Of a DNA stretch of 64,000 nucleotides, positions 1 through 10,570 are shown piece by piece (position 1 is the stretch's first letter; each line of letters begins with the position of its first letter). Below the pieces are notes generated by a model. It searched no databases. It was not told the DNA's origin and worked only from the letters and a program-made list of their open reading frames with translations. The stretch is taken from the NCBI GenBank assembly GCA_020740775.1, contig JAHEWK010000016.1:310001-374000 (forward strand). The letters are read 5' to 3'. The position numbers and the translations under genes are program-made. The DNA comes from Ilyonectria destructans. Taxonomy: Eukaryota; Ascomycota; Sordariomycetes; Hypocreales; Nectriaceae.

Positions 1-832
1 CCTGGAGGCAGTTGTCACTGCTAGGGCAGTTCTTGCACCATGCAGAAATATCCGCCACGAGGCGAAATCGTCGTCCTGATGACCTGCTATACACTGGAGG
101 AGCATGAGGCTGGTCGCCAACGTGCCCTCTGGCGATGATGTTGGGGAGCCAACTTCTTGACGCAGGCGTTGAATGCTTTCGAGCTTGAGGCGAGTTATTA
201 ATGTCTTGTCATTTGGCTGGGTGCTTTGGGTATGATCGGCCATTCTATGCGCTGCAGAATAGGATAATATGGCGCCGAGGAGTGAGGGTACGGTATGCGA
301 CATTGGAATAAGAGCCTGACACGTCTCAAGTCGGCTCTGTTGATGGGTGCACATGCTCGGAGATCCCGCGTGAATAAAGTAGTCTAACAGGAGGGATAGG
401 TTTGAGTCAAGGTTGGGGAATTGTCGAAGTGCTGGATGTGGCGAGTCCAGTCTTGCCGATGCAGAGGTCGTATAATCGATCCTCTCAGAAATATTGCTCG
501 TAGCGTCACTGGCATCCGCGACTGAAGGCTCAGAGCCGGAGTAAACGAAGCCTCCGGATGTTACTATTATGAAGGTCAGTCTTGAGAGCCTCGGTAACAC
601 AACCGCCCATAACAAAGATGCATCACCTACCGACTTTGTGGACCTGGCAGTGGCGAAACCGCGATCGAGTAAAACTCCGGCCTCCCCATCGGACATTAAG
701 AGCGTAAACGCACGGAGCTTCGGCATCGTGACATCGTTTGCAAGTTGGCCGCTCTTCGTCACATTTCTGTCTCCGCTGGCGGCATCTTTCGCAACCGTTG
801 TGAGACCTCGCTTTATTCTTAGTGTTCTGCAT
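1..832 (-). CDS. Zn(II)2Cys6 transcription factor, 3' end outside the window
   Basis: Start ATG at 832; exon 1 832-631, a 67-nt intron at 630-564 (gtaggt...aatag), then an open frame from 563 to the window edge. Residues 14-41 form the binuclear zinc cluster CX2CX6CX6CX2CX6C (C14, C17, C24, C31, C34, C41). Exon 2 reads into a helical region with motifs such as LSLLLDYF and GAILSYSAAHR, as in the fungal-specific regulatory domain (Fungal_trans_2 type). It should be a nuclear DNA-binding regulator. The target is unknown; the gene points away from the rest of the window. The C-terminal half is missing only because the window ends. Confidence 0.88.
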
Positions 833-1830
833 AGTGGATGTAGTAGGATACGGAGAGACATTCGTGGGGCTGGCCTCTTGGTTTATTATCCGTTGTTTAT
901 GTTGTGGACAAATGGGTGATGTGGTGGTAGTGTTTAAGGAGTAAAAGGTGGTAAACGGTGTGGCACTATTCTAGCCTCAGTTAAAGCCGCACCGTTTTCA
1001 CGTGACTAGCATAGATAAGGTGCAACAGCTCGATTGACAAATTGACTGAAGCCTTGTCATTGTGTCTATATACCATCTTAGTTATACTCTAAGCTTTCGC
1101 AGTGAAATTATCTCGAAATAATCTGTCCTAATATTTCTGCCATTCTTACCTGCTTTTTAAGTGTCTTTAGCAGTCGCAGTCGATAAGTAACAGTTCAGCC
1201 CCAGCGGAGATTCTTCGATATTGACATCCTTAGACATTCAATCGACTAGCGGAGCTGCTCCAGATACCTTGCAACAAGGCAAAACAAGTGCTGCAATGTC
1301 GCGACCGCCAGTTTTTCCTCCCGTCTACCTGCATAAACGAATCAACGCCAGATCAAGTGCCCCTCCGATATGAGAACGATATAGCCTGAGCCATAGAGGA
1401 AGAAGACAATTATTATGGCAATTGTTCTGTCGCCTATCCATAAAATGTACGCTCATGTGTTCCCAACTGGCTGTATGTTGGACTTCATGTACTGGGAAGC
1501 CGGAGATTCTGCTTAGCAGCGATCGAACTAACGTACGTCTCGGATATCAAGGGCAAGCCATGGCGAACGTGCTGGAGCCAGACAACCTAAGACGAGTCAA
1601 CGCATGGTACAAAATATAAAGTTGTGTAGAGAAATTCAGGTTTCTGTCGCAACCGGCAGCCCACCCAAAGTTGAAAGACAAATTGCGACAAATGAATTTA
1701 AGGCTACATAGTGAAGACAAAGGTGCACTTGGGACTGATTTTATTTAAGATGCGAATGGGGCTTGAGTGGGGTTGGAGCGGATATTTCCCATTATGTACA
1801 CAACCCCGTTATCTATTAGCCTTCAAGCCC
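833..1830. other. Intergenic, no gene seen
   Basis: 998 bases between the start of the zinc-cluster regulator and the 3' end of the RTA1-type gene. Only short open frames without family resemblance are present. It should hold the regulator's promoter next to 832 and the terminator of the RTA1 gene near 1830. Confidence 0.5.
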
Positions 1831-2837
1831 TTATATTTCCACTAATTCCACCATAGTTCGACGTTTGAAAGATATTACAAGGCCGGGGTGGCCAACTAGG
1901 AGACAGTATGTTGCAAGGACAATTAGCCTATAGTGAAAATTAGTAGAGTTTCTTGAAGATAAGCAAGAGAATCAAGGCCAAAACTCACACTCCCTCCAGT
2001 CCGACGAAGAGACCCTCATCTTTAATAAAGTGCCCACTATATCCTTGGTGGAGTTCCACCAATCTATATACGCAACGTGCTGTTATCATAAGGATGGCTA
2101 AAGCTAGGAAAGCAAAGAAAAGCCTTACTCGCAGCTCCAGTGCGCTAACCTGCTTGAACCGGAAATAACGAACCAGGTAGTCTCCAAATAGGCCACAAAA
2201 AAGAATAGTAGTAAACACTTGGAACGCAAGGCCAGCAATAGCAAGATTCACGCCAGTCTGACTCGTTCCAGATGATATTGTTGACAAGACTCCGCCAGTT
2301 GCTTGGACAGCGAGTGAGAAGAAATCGCAGGGTATGAAGATCCAGTAAAACAGCTTCGGTTGGAATCGAGAGAGGGCAGGCGAAGAATACTCGACGAAAA
2401 GGGCAAGCGTAACGTAGATGGCCGCGCAAAAGTATACAGGGGTGCTAGAAACGCAAACTGCAAGGGTAGATTAGCAAGAGTAGGGGAGAGCTTGAAATAG
2501 CATCATGAACGGATAAATGAGTGACCGTACTGATTTGTTGCATGAATGCCCCAAAGTTGAAGGGATTGTAGTACATCATGACGCGTCCGATATAGCCCAT
2601 AACTGCGTTGAGGCAGCCCAACACCATGCACACCATAAAGAACCAGGTGCGCAATCTCAGCCCGAGGAAGACGTGCAGGATGCCCGCGAGTGCGAAGAGA
2701 ACGACAAACAAAATATTAGCTGCAAGACTTGGACGGTACCCGTAGACGCTGTATTCGAGAGGGCATGTGTCCAAGGTACAGTTTGCTCCTGGGCCGAAGA
2801 CGATCACATACTCTGGGAGTTGAGGTAAGCTGCCCAT
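1831..2837 (-). CDS. RTA1-like integral membrane protein
   Basis: Three exons: 2837-2531, 2457-1989, 1927-1831, giving 290 residues. The ATG at 2837 is chosen over upstream in-frame ATGs because family members start just before the motif VFGPGANCT...YGYRPSLAAN, which is seen here at residues 10-35. Seven hydrophobic helices follow, with the family motifs QATGG and AGLAFQV. This family (RTA1, lipid-translocating exporter-like) sits in the plasma membrane and is linked to sterol or sphingolipid stress and 7-aminocholesterol resistance in yeast. Without the last intron (1988-1928, perfect gtgagt donor, tatag acceptor) the protein would stop before helix seven; with it the usual ending EGVLIVLATY...HPG appears. 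Function in this organism is inferred from the family only. Confidence 0.9.
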
Positions 2838-3259
2838 GGTCGAGACCTGAGAAACTGAAAAGACCGTGGGGAAAGATTCTAACGCAAGGAGAATAAAGTG
2901 AGTCAATATGGTATAAGCGTGGAGGTACAATTCTGCAAAGATTCAGATGCATTGACTGCCGCTCCTCTCATCCCTTTATACGAAATCGTCTTTTGACACT
3001 CCTTCGAGAATGATGAGCGGCGCAGGCTGACTCGCCTCCACATTAAGACAGGGATCTGGTTGGAAAACAAGCTGGGAGCCATTGCGTTATCCCCTTTCTG
3101 GAAGTATCTGGGCTTGGCATTCTAGCTTAATACAGCTTAGCCTTTAGCTACGTTGCAGCAGTCCAGCTCCGGGGTAATGGACCTGTGCCTACAAAAAACG
3201 CCTCATCCGCTGCCAAGACGCAATCTTTCCCCATACAGCAGCAAGGACAGCAACTCAGT
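2838..3259. promoter_or_regulatory. Divergent promoter region
   Basis: 422 bases shared by the RTA1-type gene (minus) and the regulator-like gene at 3260 (plus). No clear operator was picked out by eye. Confidence 0.4.
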
Positions 3260-4289
3260 ATGGAATTGTCTAAAAAAAGTCATCCACAGACGCTCAACCC
3301 CAGCACATTCAAGTTCGTTTACCTAGAGAATACCGGTGACATACGTTCGTCGGCGATACAGAAGCAAGCTAAGTCGTACGCCGCCAAACAATTTCATGCC
3401 CGAGCAAGGCACGAGCAGGTCAAGAAGCATCAAGAGTCCATGAGGCAAGAAGCCAGGCAGATTCTGTTCCCATCACCTTATATAGTAGACCAGTCTATCG
3501 ATGCGGACTTTTTGAACACGAACGCATTTCAGCCACCAAACCCCACGACAATGCTCTCAGCTGCTCCCACAGACCCCTTTGCATCAGCTGCGAGGCCGAT
3601 CTCCTCGTTTGAATACTTCCTTATTAGCCACTGTGAGTTCTTCCGAGGAATCTCTAACCTTTCGACAGCTAAGAATAGAAGATATCCAAGTCATTCTCCC
3701 TGCTGGCGGTTTCTACAGCCCGTCTCACCCAAGTCCTGAGGCATATTTGCATGGTGCCATAACGGAATGGATACCGCTTGCAATGACTGATCCCGGGATG
3801 TTGAACGGTATCCTTGTCCCTGCCTGTCGAAATCTCCATTCTCTTCAAGGCGAAGGCCAATACTTGGAGATGGCTCTTCGATATAAGGTAGCCTGTATTG
3901 TATCTCTTAACATGGATCTTTCGGAGCAAGGGGGGAAGCCAGGTGATTCGAGTATTGCCAAAGCGATTATTTTAGCTGGCGATGAGGTAGGCTTTTTTAC
4001 CACGGGGACTTTTAGAAGATGATAAAAACTAATTCAGCTTTCAGGTCTCAATTGGCGACCTTTTAACTGGAAAAGATCATATCCAGGCGGCACATCAAAT
4101 GGTTGCATCAAGGGGAGGTTTTGCCACCTTGGGAACAAATGGATTTCTGAGTGGACTGATCAGCATGTTTTCGAGCGAGGGTGAAACAGAGTAAGCATCT
4201 GACCTTTTTCTAGAACATCTCACCCTAATATCTATTATAGGATACAAGCTCTGCACGTGCTTCGCAGCTACAGCCATTTTAGCACTTGA
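3260..4289 (+). CDS. Transcription-factor-like protein without zinc cluster (copy A)
   Basis: Four exons: 3260-3632, 3682-3986, 4045-4190, 4241-4289, coding 290 residues. ATG at 3260 is the first in-frame ATG; the open frame before it has none. The N-terminus (FKFVYLENTGDIRSS, then a basic stretch KQAKSYAAKQFHARARHEQ) is the pattern of a large fungal family that keeps a basic helix and the fungal-specific regulatory domain but lacks the Zn2Cys6 motif. The middle exon carries ITEWIPLAMTDPGMLNGILVPACRNL and an RYK helix typical of that domain. The protein ends early compared with full-length members (about 400-500 residues). It has a close relative in this window at 57939-59010 with the same first two intron positions. 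Role: probable nuclear regulator or cofactor; targets unknown. Confidence 0.8.
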
Positions 4290-4652
4290 GTGTAACGATT
4301 ACATTCACGATAGCCAGTTAGTAGTGTAGGGTAAGCGGAATACTTGCAGCTCCGCCGACTTCCTAACCTCACCTCTATCAGACCTCTATATCTTCATACA
4401 CAAATACAAGCCTAAGCCCGTCCCGATCCCAACATCAAGCTTGCGCTATGTGTAACTCATTTGAGTAGAATTGAAGACAGAGGTGATCTCACTAAGGGGT
4501 TATCTCTAATGAGTGCTAGGAGCAACTGGAAGCCTAATATCATCATCAGCCAGTGATGTCTGTTCGGAAGAAGTAGTTGGTACAGGAGGTCCCTTTAGTA
4601 GTTTAGGGTGGAACCATACGCCACAGAAGCGTGCTATCTTTTGGAGGCCTAG

Positions 4653-5146
4653 AAGCAGCGTAAACATAACCGATTGTCAGAGGCTGGGCCCAGACTCGTC
4701 GATGGCGGGATTGAAGTGCCAGTTGAGTTGGTCAACTCTTTCTACGAATGGGACAGTGAATTAGGGAACCTGCGGGAACACCACCCATGGCTAAAGGATC
4801 TTGACAAGGAACATCCTGAACTTTCGGAACTTCAGCAGTAGTTCCTCACGGATGGCTGTACCTTTATGCCCATTATGGACGAGTTTTTAAATGCAAAAGT
4901 GGCACGAGTTCGTGCTTCATATATGCACTGCCAGCGAATCGTGTATGCGTGCTACTTGCGCTGCTCAAGTCTGCCCGGGAGGCACCCCACAACCTCAAAT
5001 TCACCCACAAAACTCCCGAGCAGAGAAGCCAGCGCCTTCTGGAAGAATTGGAACCCTTGGCTAAGAACCAGATATTCTGTACGAGTTTCATCAAAGCAAT
5101 CAAGACCAGATGCAGCGAGGTGACCACCCTATACGACACGAGGTAG
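4653..5146 (+). pseudogene. Coding-like remnant, family not recognised
   Basis: Two open stretches in different frames look like real protein. At 4653-4841 a 62-codon frame contains VDGGIEVPVELVNSFYEWD and HHPWLKDLDKEHPELSELQQ before a stop. At 4821-5146 a 108-codon frame without ATG contains VVPHGWLYLYAHYGRVFK, then LLALLKSAREAPHNLK and QRLLEELEPLAKNQ. The two frames overlap and neither has a start codon, which fits a frameshifted gene. It is not recognised, and it could also be an exon set with unseen introns or chance. Confidence 0.3.
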
Positions 5147-5662
5147 GCAAGACATAAGTCATGCAGACAGACAGTACTGACAGATCCGCCATCGTTCCAT
5201 AGACAAACTTAATTGTCCAACTCGCCAAAATTACAACGCTTGACTAGTCCACCGTGCAACTAGGAGCGGTCTTAGAGGGGGACGACCTGCATCTGCTTGT
5301 TAAGAGCATCTATGAGGGCTACCGAAGTACTCTGGGTGAGGCCACGTGACCCCTTTCAATTGTAATGTTATCAATTGACTAATCTCGATGCTCTGCAGTA
5401 CATAGTATATTCCCATTGCGTGCATAGTATCTTCTAACACATGTTTTTACAAAGTGGTTGATGCCTTGAATTCAGAGTAGGAAAACTCAGCCGTAGAGGG
5501 GAAAAACCGGCTAGCGAATCAAAAACCCCTCTACGACTATCAAACTATCTCTACCTCTTTCAATCTAATCCCTCTGACCAACGCAGTGCCTTTCCTCCCT
5601 AACGTAGACCCAGAATCATCCTCTCGCCCAACCCCTCCCGTAACGACTGGCGGCTGAGGTTG
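5147..5662. other. Intergenic, no gene seen
   Basis: 516 bases after the remnant and before the 3' end of the repeat protein gene on the other strand. No open frame of note. Confidence 0.5.
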
Positions 5663-6577
5663 TCACGATGCCTTGTTCAATTCTTCAATAAACCAGTTGA
5701 GCTTGAACGTGTCCTGCCCGTAAAAGTATTGCTGTCCGCCCACAGCAAAGGGAAATTGCACCTCGTAAGAATCCTTCCAATGTCCCGATTGCAACTCATT
5801 TCCCATCTTACCGCCTTCCTTAAGAGTCTGGATAAACCAGTAGCGTGTGTCCAGGTTCTGGCCGTAGAAATACTGTTGGCCGTCGATAGAGTAAGGAAAC
5901 TGCACACGATATGCATTGTTCCAGCGGCCATTATCAGTTTCTCCACCCATTTTGCCGCCAGGGAGAATTTGCTGAATAAACCAGTAACATGTACCGTTGT
6001 CTCTTCGTTTTTCTCCTTCTATCTTTCGAGAGCCCACGTTTTGGCCATAGAAGTACTGACTGCCGCCGATGGAAAATGGAAACTGAACCCCGTATGCGTT
6101 GTTCCAGTGGCCATTATCAGTTTCTCGACCCATTGTCCCATCAGGGCGAATTTCCTGAATGAACCAGTAATTTGTGCTCAGGTTCTGGCCATAGAAATAC
6201 TGAGTACCGTCGATAGAAAATGGAAACTGCACCTGATATGGTTTATTCCAGGAGCCGTGAGCGATCTCAGTGCCCATTTTGCCACCGGTGAGGATCTCCT
6301 GAACAAACCAGTTACAATCGTCCAGATTTTGTCCGTAGATAAAGACTCGGTCCTTGATTGTAAAGGGAAATTGAACAGCATAAGCGAATCCCCAGCGGCC
6401 AGCATCAGTTTCTCCACCCATTTTGCCGCCGGGGAGAAGTTCCTGAATGAACCAGGAACGTGTCGCCTGATTCTGGCCATAGAAGAACTGTTTTCCGCCG
6501 ATGGAAAATGGAAGCTGCACCAGATATGCATTATTCCAGGAGCCGTTGGCAGTCTCGACACCCATTGCGGTAGCCAT
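5663..6577 (-). CDS. Six-repeat cytosolic lectin-like protein
   Basis: One exon of 304 residues from ATG 6577. An in-frame ATG at 6652 exists, but the repeats begin right after 6577 and an acceptor-like ctttag lies just upstream, so the longer start may be 5' UTR. The protein is six near-identical units of 48 residues starting at residues 5, 53, 101, 149, 210 and 258. Each follows MGxETxxGxWNNAY, VQFPFSIGG, QYFYGQN, YWFIQEILPGGK. Unit 4 holds a 13-residue charged insert (about residues 182-194). There is no signal peptide or membrane segment. Such aromatic-rich, evenly repeated units are typical of beta-propeller or beta-prism sugar-binding proteins, but I cannot name the family with certainty. 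Possible role: recognition of glycans of competitors or grazers, by analogy with other fungal cytosolic lectins. Confidence 0.85.
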   Translation of the reverse strand: MATAMGVETANGSWNNAYLVQLPFSIGGKQFFYGQNQATRSWFIQELLPGGKMGGETDAGRWGFAYAVQFPFTIKDRVFIYGQNLDDCNWFVQEILTGGKMGTEIAHGSWNKPYQVQFPFSIDGTQYFYGQNLSTNYWFIQEIRPDGTMGRETDNGHWNNAYGVQFPFSIGGSQYFYGQNVGSRKIEGEKRRDNGTCYWFIQQILPGGKMGGETDNGRWNNAYRVQFPYSIDGQQYFYGQNLDTRYWFIQTLKEGGKMGNELQSGHWKDSYEVQFPFAVGGQQYFYGQDTFKLNWFIEELNKAS

Positions 6578-7026
6578 GATGGGCGTGCTCCTAAAGAATG
6601 TATAGACTTCAAATATCATTAGCACTACAAGATACTGTTTGGATTCATGCATATACTATTAAGCCATAACTTACCTAAGTAGGTCCAGCTGTCCTCTTTT
6701 GGCGAAGCGGGGGATGCTCTAAATCGGGGGGCTACCTGGCAGGGGGCTCGACGCAAAAGAGAATGAAGAGGTTGAGCACCTGGGAAGCTTTGTGAAGGTC
6801 GGTGATTTGAGGTGATGGTACTGATTCTGTCCTACTTGCTCTCGATGAAATCCTCTTTATATACTCCATACCCCTCCTATAAACCGTATCAAAGGGGCTT
6901 TTGCACGGCCTTGAAGCTGCGTTCCAAGACCTTCTCTGAATTCCAACAGCCTCAATCACAATCCGAGGCCTCATTCACAATCCAAAGCCCCCCTTTGCTC
7001 TTTCTCATCTCAGTAGCAGCTCTCTA
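6578..7026. promoter_or_regulatory. Upstream region of the six-repeat protein
   Basis: 449 bases between the repeat-protein start and the MITE-like element. Should hold that gene's promoter and a possible 5'-UTR intron whose acceptor would be ctttag at about 6592-6597. No other gene seen. Confidence 0.4.
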
Positions 7027-7224
7027 CCGTAGCGACTCGACAAATTCGCCCGCAATCTTTCAACGCTAAATACACCACAGTTAACTATATGAGGAAGTGA
7101 TCTGCATACATTAAGGAAGTAGGCTCCAACACCATTGGTTATTGGCAGACATGTCAAACCTCTATACAGTAATTTACGGGTCCTAGTGTGCAAAATTGCG
7201 GGCGAATTTGTCGAGTCGATACGG
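7027..7224. mobile_element. MITE-like element, 198 bp, TA target duplication
   Basis: The ends are inverted repeats of about 30 bp: CCGTAGCGACTCGACAAATT at the left, and CCGTATCGACTCGACAAATT when the right end is read on the minus strand; the match continues as CGCCCGCAA. A TA dinucleotide flanks both sides (7025-7026 and 7225-7226), the target duplication of Tc1/mariner-type elements. The inside carries no transposase, so this is a non-autonomous copy. The inverted repeats differ at about two positions, so the copy is fairly young. Confidence 0.75.
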
Positions 7225-8502
7225 TACTCTACCTCTGCCACCGCCACTATTATCTCACCTTGCTTTTGTTGCCTCTTTGCGTTTTGTTGCCGTTGTTTAG
7301 ATACTTTCCATCTCTAACTTACTATCCCCTGCCTCTTAGTCCTGTCGACGCCATGTCATTTCCCCCGCAAATTACGCTGCGAAAACAAGTGAATGAGTGA
7401 TAAGCAACAGTGGCTAGCGAAAAGGACTCGTCGGTGGCGTGGCCGGGGACATCGGACCAACTCCTAGCGTGGAGCTAATTCCAGGTAGATCCTCAAAGTC
7501 AGGAACAACCACGAGTACGCCGCGCCCAAGGCCAAAGACTACGAGGCCTCCGGGTCCTCCTATGTATCATAATATGTGTGCATGCTAGGATCGGGGTCAA
7601 AAACAGGATTGAATTGGACCTCTCGAGTCCATTTAGGCCGCAGGCCTTACCGGACGTGATGTACGGAGTACTGTACTGTTACATCCCCTGAGCCAACAGA
7701 GAATTCGGTGGAGACTGGGGTATCACGGGGAATCCTCTTGATTCGGTAAGATCCCTTGCAACGAGGGAGCCGGCCCACACACACCTTGACACTATGGCCA
7801 CTTGCTTTTCCCAAAAACAAGCTAGTATGGCCGTCTTGCCGTCTTGCCGCCCTGGCCTGGTACCACGCTCGAGCCTCTCGGGGCTCAATCTGAGACCAAA
7901 GTATTTGCTCTACTATGGAAATAAATGGTTCCCACTTTGAAATTCAGGAATCTACTTTACTACATAGATACACTGTGACCCTGGGGTTGTGGCTGAATGA
8001 AGTACGTTCTTTTGGGGCGACACAGATAATTCGGTCAAGCTTTAGTTAAGCCACACATTCCAGAATGTCCGAGCGTATGACGTTGCTTGACCATCCGTCG
8101 AAGCCCGTTGGCTTGACTCCTTGTCACCGAAGTGAGACATTGCGGCCGGAGGACGGAATCACAACCTGGCGCTCGAGTGGCGCTGACTGGCTTTGTCATA
8201 GTTTTCCTTCACATGACAGGTCATTATGTCTGCTGAACCGCGTACCACACAATACGGGATGATTCATTGCCCCTCAAAAGGCGAGACATGTACCCTCCAA
8301 CCGTCTCAGGATAAACTCTTCCTAAATAGCAAAGCATGATATTTGGCCTGATGCATTCTTTTTTGCCACGCATGCACTCGTCAAGCACTATCGAGAGTGC
8401 AGCAGAGATTCCAATTGATCCCTCCTTCCCTCCACTGTTATTCTTATCTTTTATAGGAAATGGTCTATTAAGCTTGCCTTCTTATCTGTGATTGGTCCAC
8501 AG
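7225..8502. other. Intergenic, with unresolved 5' exon of the next gene
   Basis: Nothing recognisable up to about 8330. An ATG-led frame at 8337-8490 (MIFGLMHSF... DPSFPP) may be the first exon of the membrane protein that follows, but no splice donor in the right phase was found. Confidence 0.4.
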
Positions 8503-9497
8503 TCTCCTCTGGTGGACGACTCGATCGGGCCACAGAACCTCGCCATCATCACTCCCATTTTCAGTCTCGGCATCCTCCTCTTTTTACTTAGAATCTACAC
8601 GCGTGTAACTCCGATTTATAAGCTAAACGCTTCGGACTACACGAATGCAGTTGCTGTGGTAAGTTAAACAGCCAATAGAGCGGAGAACGCGGGAGATTCT
8701 GATTGTTTTAGCAGGTTGCACAGGTACTAACCTACTCATTTTTCGCCGCGGCCGTCGGTAATGGGTTCGGACGTCACAACCACTTTCTTACTCCTGAGAG
8801 TACTGTCAAAATCTCGAAGCTTCTGTTTGGCGTTGTATTTGTGGGTTTATGGGCCTCTACCTTTGCTAGGGTCTCTATGGCCTGCTTATTGCTCCAATTT
8901 CACGACCTGACATCGATTATGTGGAAGATGGTTCTCTGGTTCACTATCGGTTTCCAACTAGCAACCCTTCTCGCTAGCGAGGTCTTCCAGCTCCTGGAAT
9001 GCCGCCCAATCCGACGCATGTGGGAAGAAGTTCCAGACGCGCAATGTGTAAGCCCACAGGACGCTTGGGTGGTTGGATATCTCTTCGTTGGTACGCTTCT
9101 GCTCAAAGTGTTTCAGATTAACGTGCACTAACCCATCAAAGGAGTTAGTGTGGTCGGCGACTTGACACTCTCTATCATGCCCATATTCATTATCTGGACA
9201 TTGAATAGGCACGTCTTGGAACGGCTGTTAATATGTGTCTTAATGGGACTTGGTCTTTGTGCAACTGCGGCCGGGGTACTGAAACTCATTTATATGAAGA
9301 CGTCCGATTTCACATCTCCCGACACCTTCCGAGCCATGATGCCTATCTTCCTGTGGTGTCGGATCGAGGAAGGTGTCATAGTGGCAGCTTCTTCCGTCCC
9401 CCTCCTCAAAGCCCCGATTGAAAGGTGTCTTCATCGATTAGGAGTCCCGACTTTCCAAAATTCGGTCAGGGATATGGAGTCGCTCGATTCTCGCTGA
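8503..9497 (+). CDS. Rhodopsin-like fungal integral membrane protein, 5' end unresolved
   Basis: Exons 8503-8658, 8715-9090 and 9142-9497 join in frame. The product shows GPQNLAIITPIFSLGILLF followed by RIYTR, then further helices, TFARVSMACLLLQF, a C-bearing loop with CRPIRRMW, PDAQC, and SVVGDLTLSIMPIFIIW. This is the order seen in the fungal rhodopsin-like domain family (seven helices, also called SAT4-like, common beside secondary metabolite genes). The frame has no ATG after the last upstream stop near 8418, so exon 1 lies further up; an acceptor-like ccacag ends at 8502. The C-terminus is short for the family. Function of the family is mostly unknown. Confidence 0.75.
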
Positions 9498-10570
9498 ATT
9501 AAATCAGAGCACTGCAGGTACAGTTGTTGATTGTGACCAACAATAAAAGGGATGAGAGCACTGGTGGAGGAAGAATTCAGTAACGATGGATGCCTCACGA
9601 GCAAGTGTGGCATGCGATTCACTACCATAAGAGGGATCTACTTTTTACCACCGATGACACCTGAAGTGACAGATCGATCCTCATTCGAACTATCATGGCC
9701 CCCTACCCCATTGCAAAAAAAAGAAAAGAGATCCTCGATGTGGCATTCCTGCACCCAATCTGGGGATGACCAATCCGGTGCTGGCCATCAGGTCGTGCCA
9801 CAGCTCCAGTCGACATAGCAACTGGTGGATTGTCGGGTTCACTAGCTGTCGGGACTTTTGGCGGGTGAGGAGGAGTTGCTATCTGGTCCTATATAGCACA
9901 ATGGTTACGGAGCTTGGTGAAGGGCCAGAAGGTGGCTATTACTTAGTAGTACAGTTGGATGTTTAATTTCTCCAAGTTCCTGTATAACACTCGATAACCG
10001 ATCTCAATTTACACAACTGGTATCTGCTGGTGATTATGCGAAAACAGTCATACACCAAAATAAACATATGGAACCCAGTGTAGTGATGCTTCCCTGTTGT
10101 CATTACTGTGGAGAATGACGTCTCTCGGCAATTGATCGTCTCTTATATCCCCCTTGGTTGTACCTGAGTGAAGTAGAATTGGGCTGCCTTCTACTAATGC
10201 GAAAACATAGGCTGGGGTGTAGCGTTTCGATAAGGTTCCTATGATGGTAGATATGGAAAGCCTTGATTACCGGTGCAGGGAGTTTTATTCTTATTATCCT
10301 TATTAGCCACCGGGCCCCTTCCAGTTTACAAATAGTAGAAGGCCGTTTCTTACAGACGGAGCATTAAATATTTAATTTCAGGGGCTTTCATCGCGTTATT
10401 AACCTACGGATGCAACAGTTGATACCGTTTCAATATTAACTTGATTACGCCAATTAAGTTTCTAAGAAAGATACTAAAAGTTGAAAACTGAATCCGAATA
10501 TCATATTCGTATTCCTCTCATTTTGAAAGCTCCGATAGTGAACAATATTCTGTGCGCTTGTTCCAAACAT
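9498..10570. other. Intergenic, no gene seen
   Basis: 1073 bases between the membrane protein and the pseudogene on the other strand. AT-rich from about 9960 on. The open frames here have no domain-like pattern. Confidence 0.5.

Noticed and set aside
1985..1987. Stop codon that seemed to cut off the last helix of the RTA1-type protein
   Set aside because: A perfect gtgagt donor and tatag acceptor remove it, and the spliced frame gives the usual family ending.
5660..6622. 320-codon open frame on the plus strand, opposite the six-repeat protein
   Set aside because: It mirrors the repeat units of the minus-strand gene; the minus frame has the clear periodic, aromatic-rich protein, so the plus frame is a shadow.
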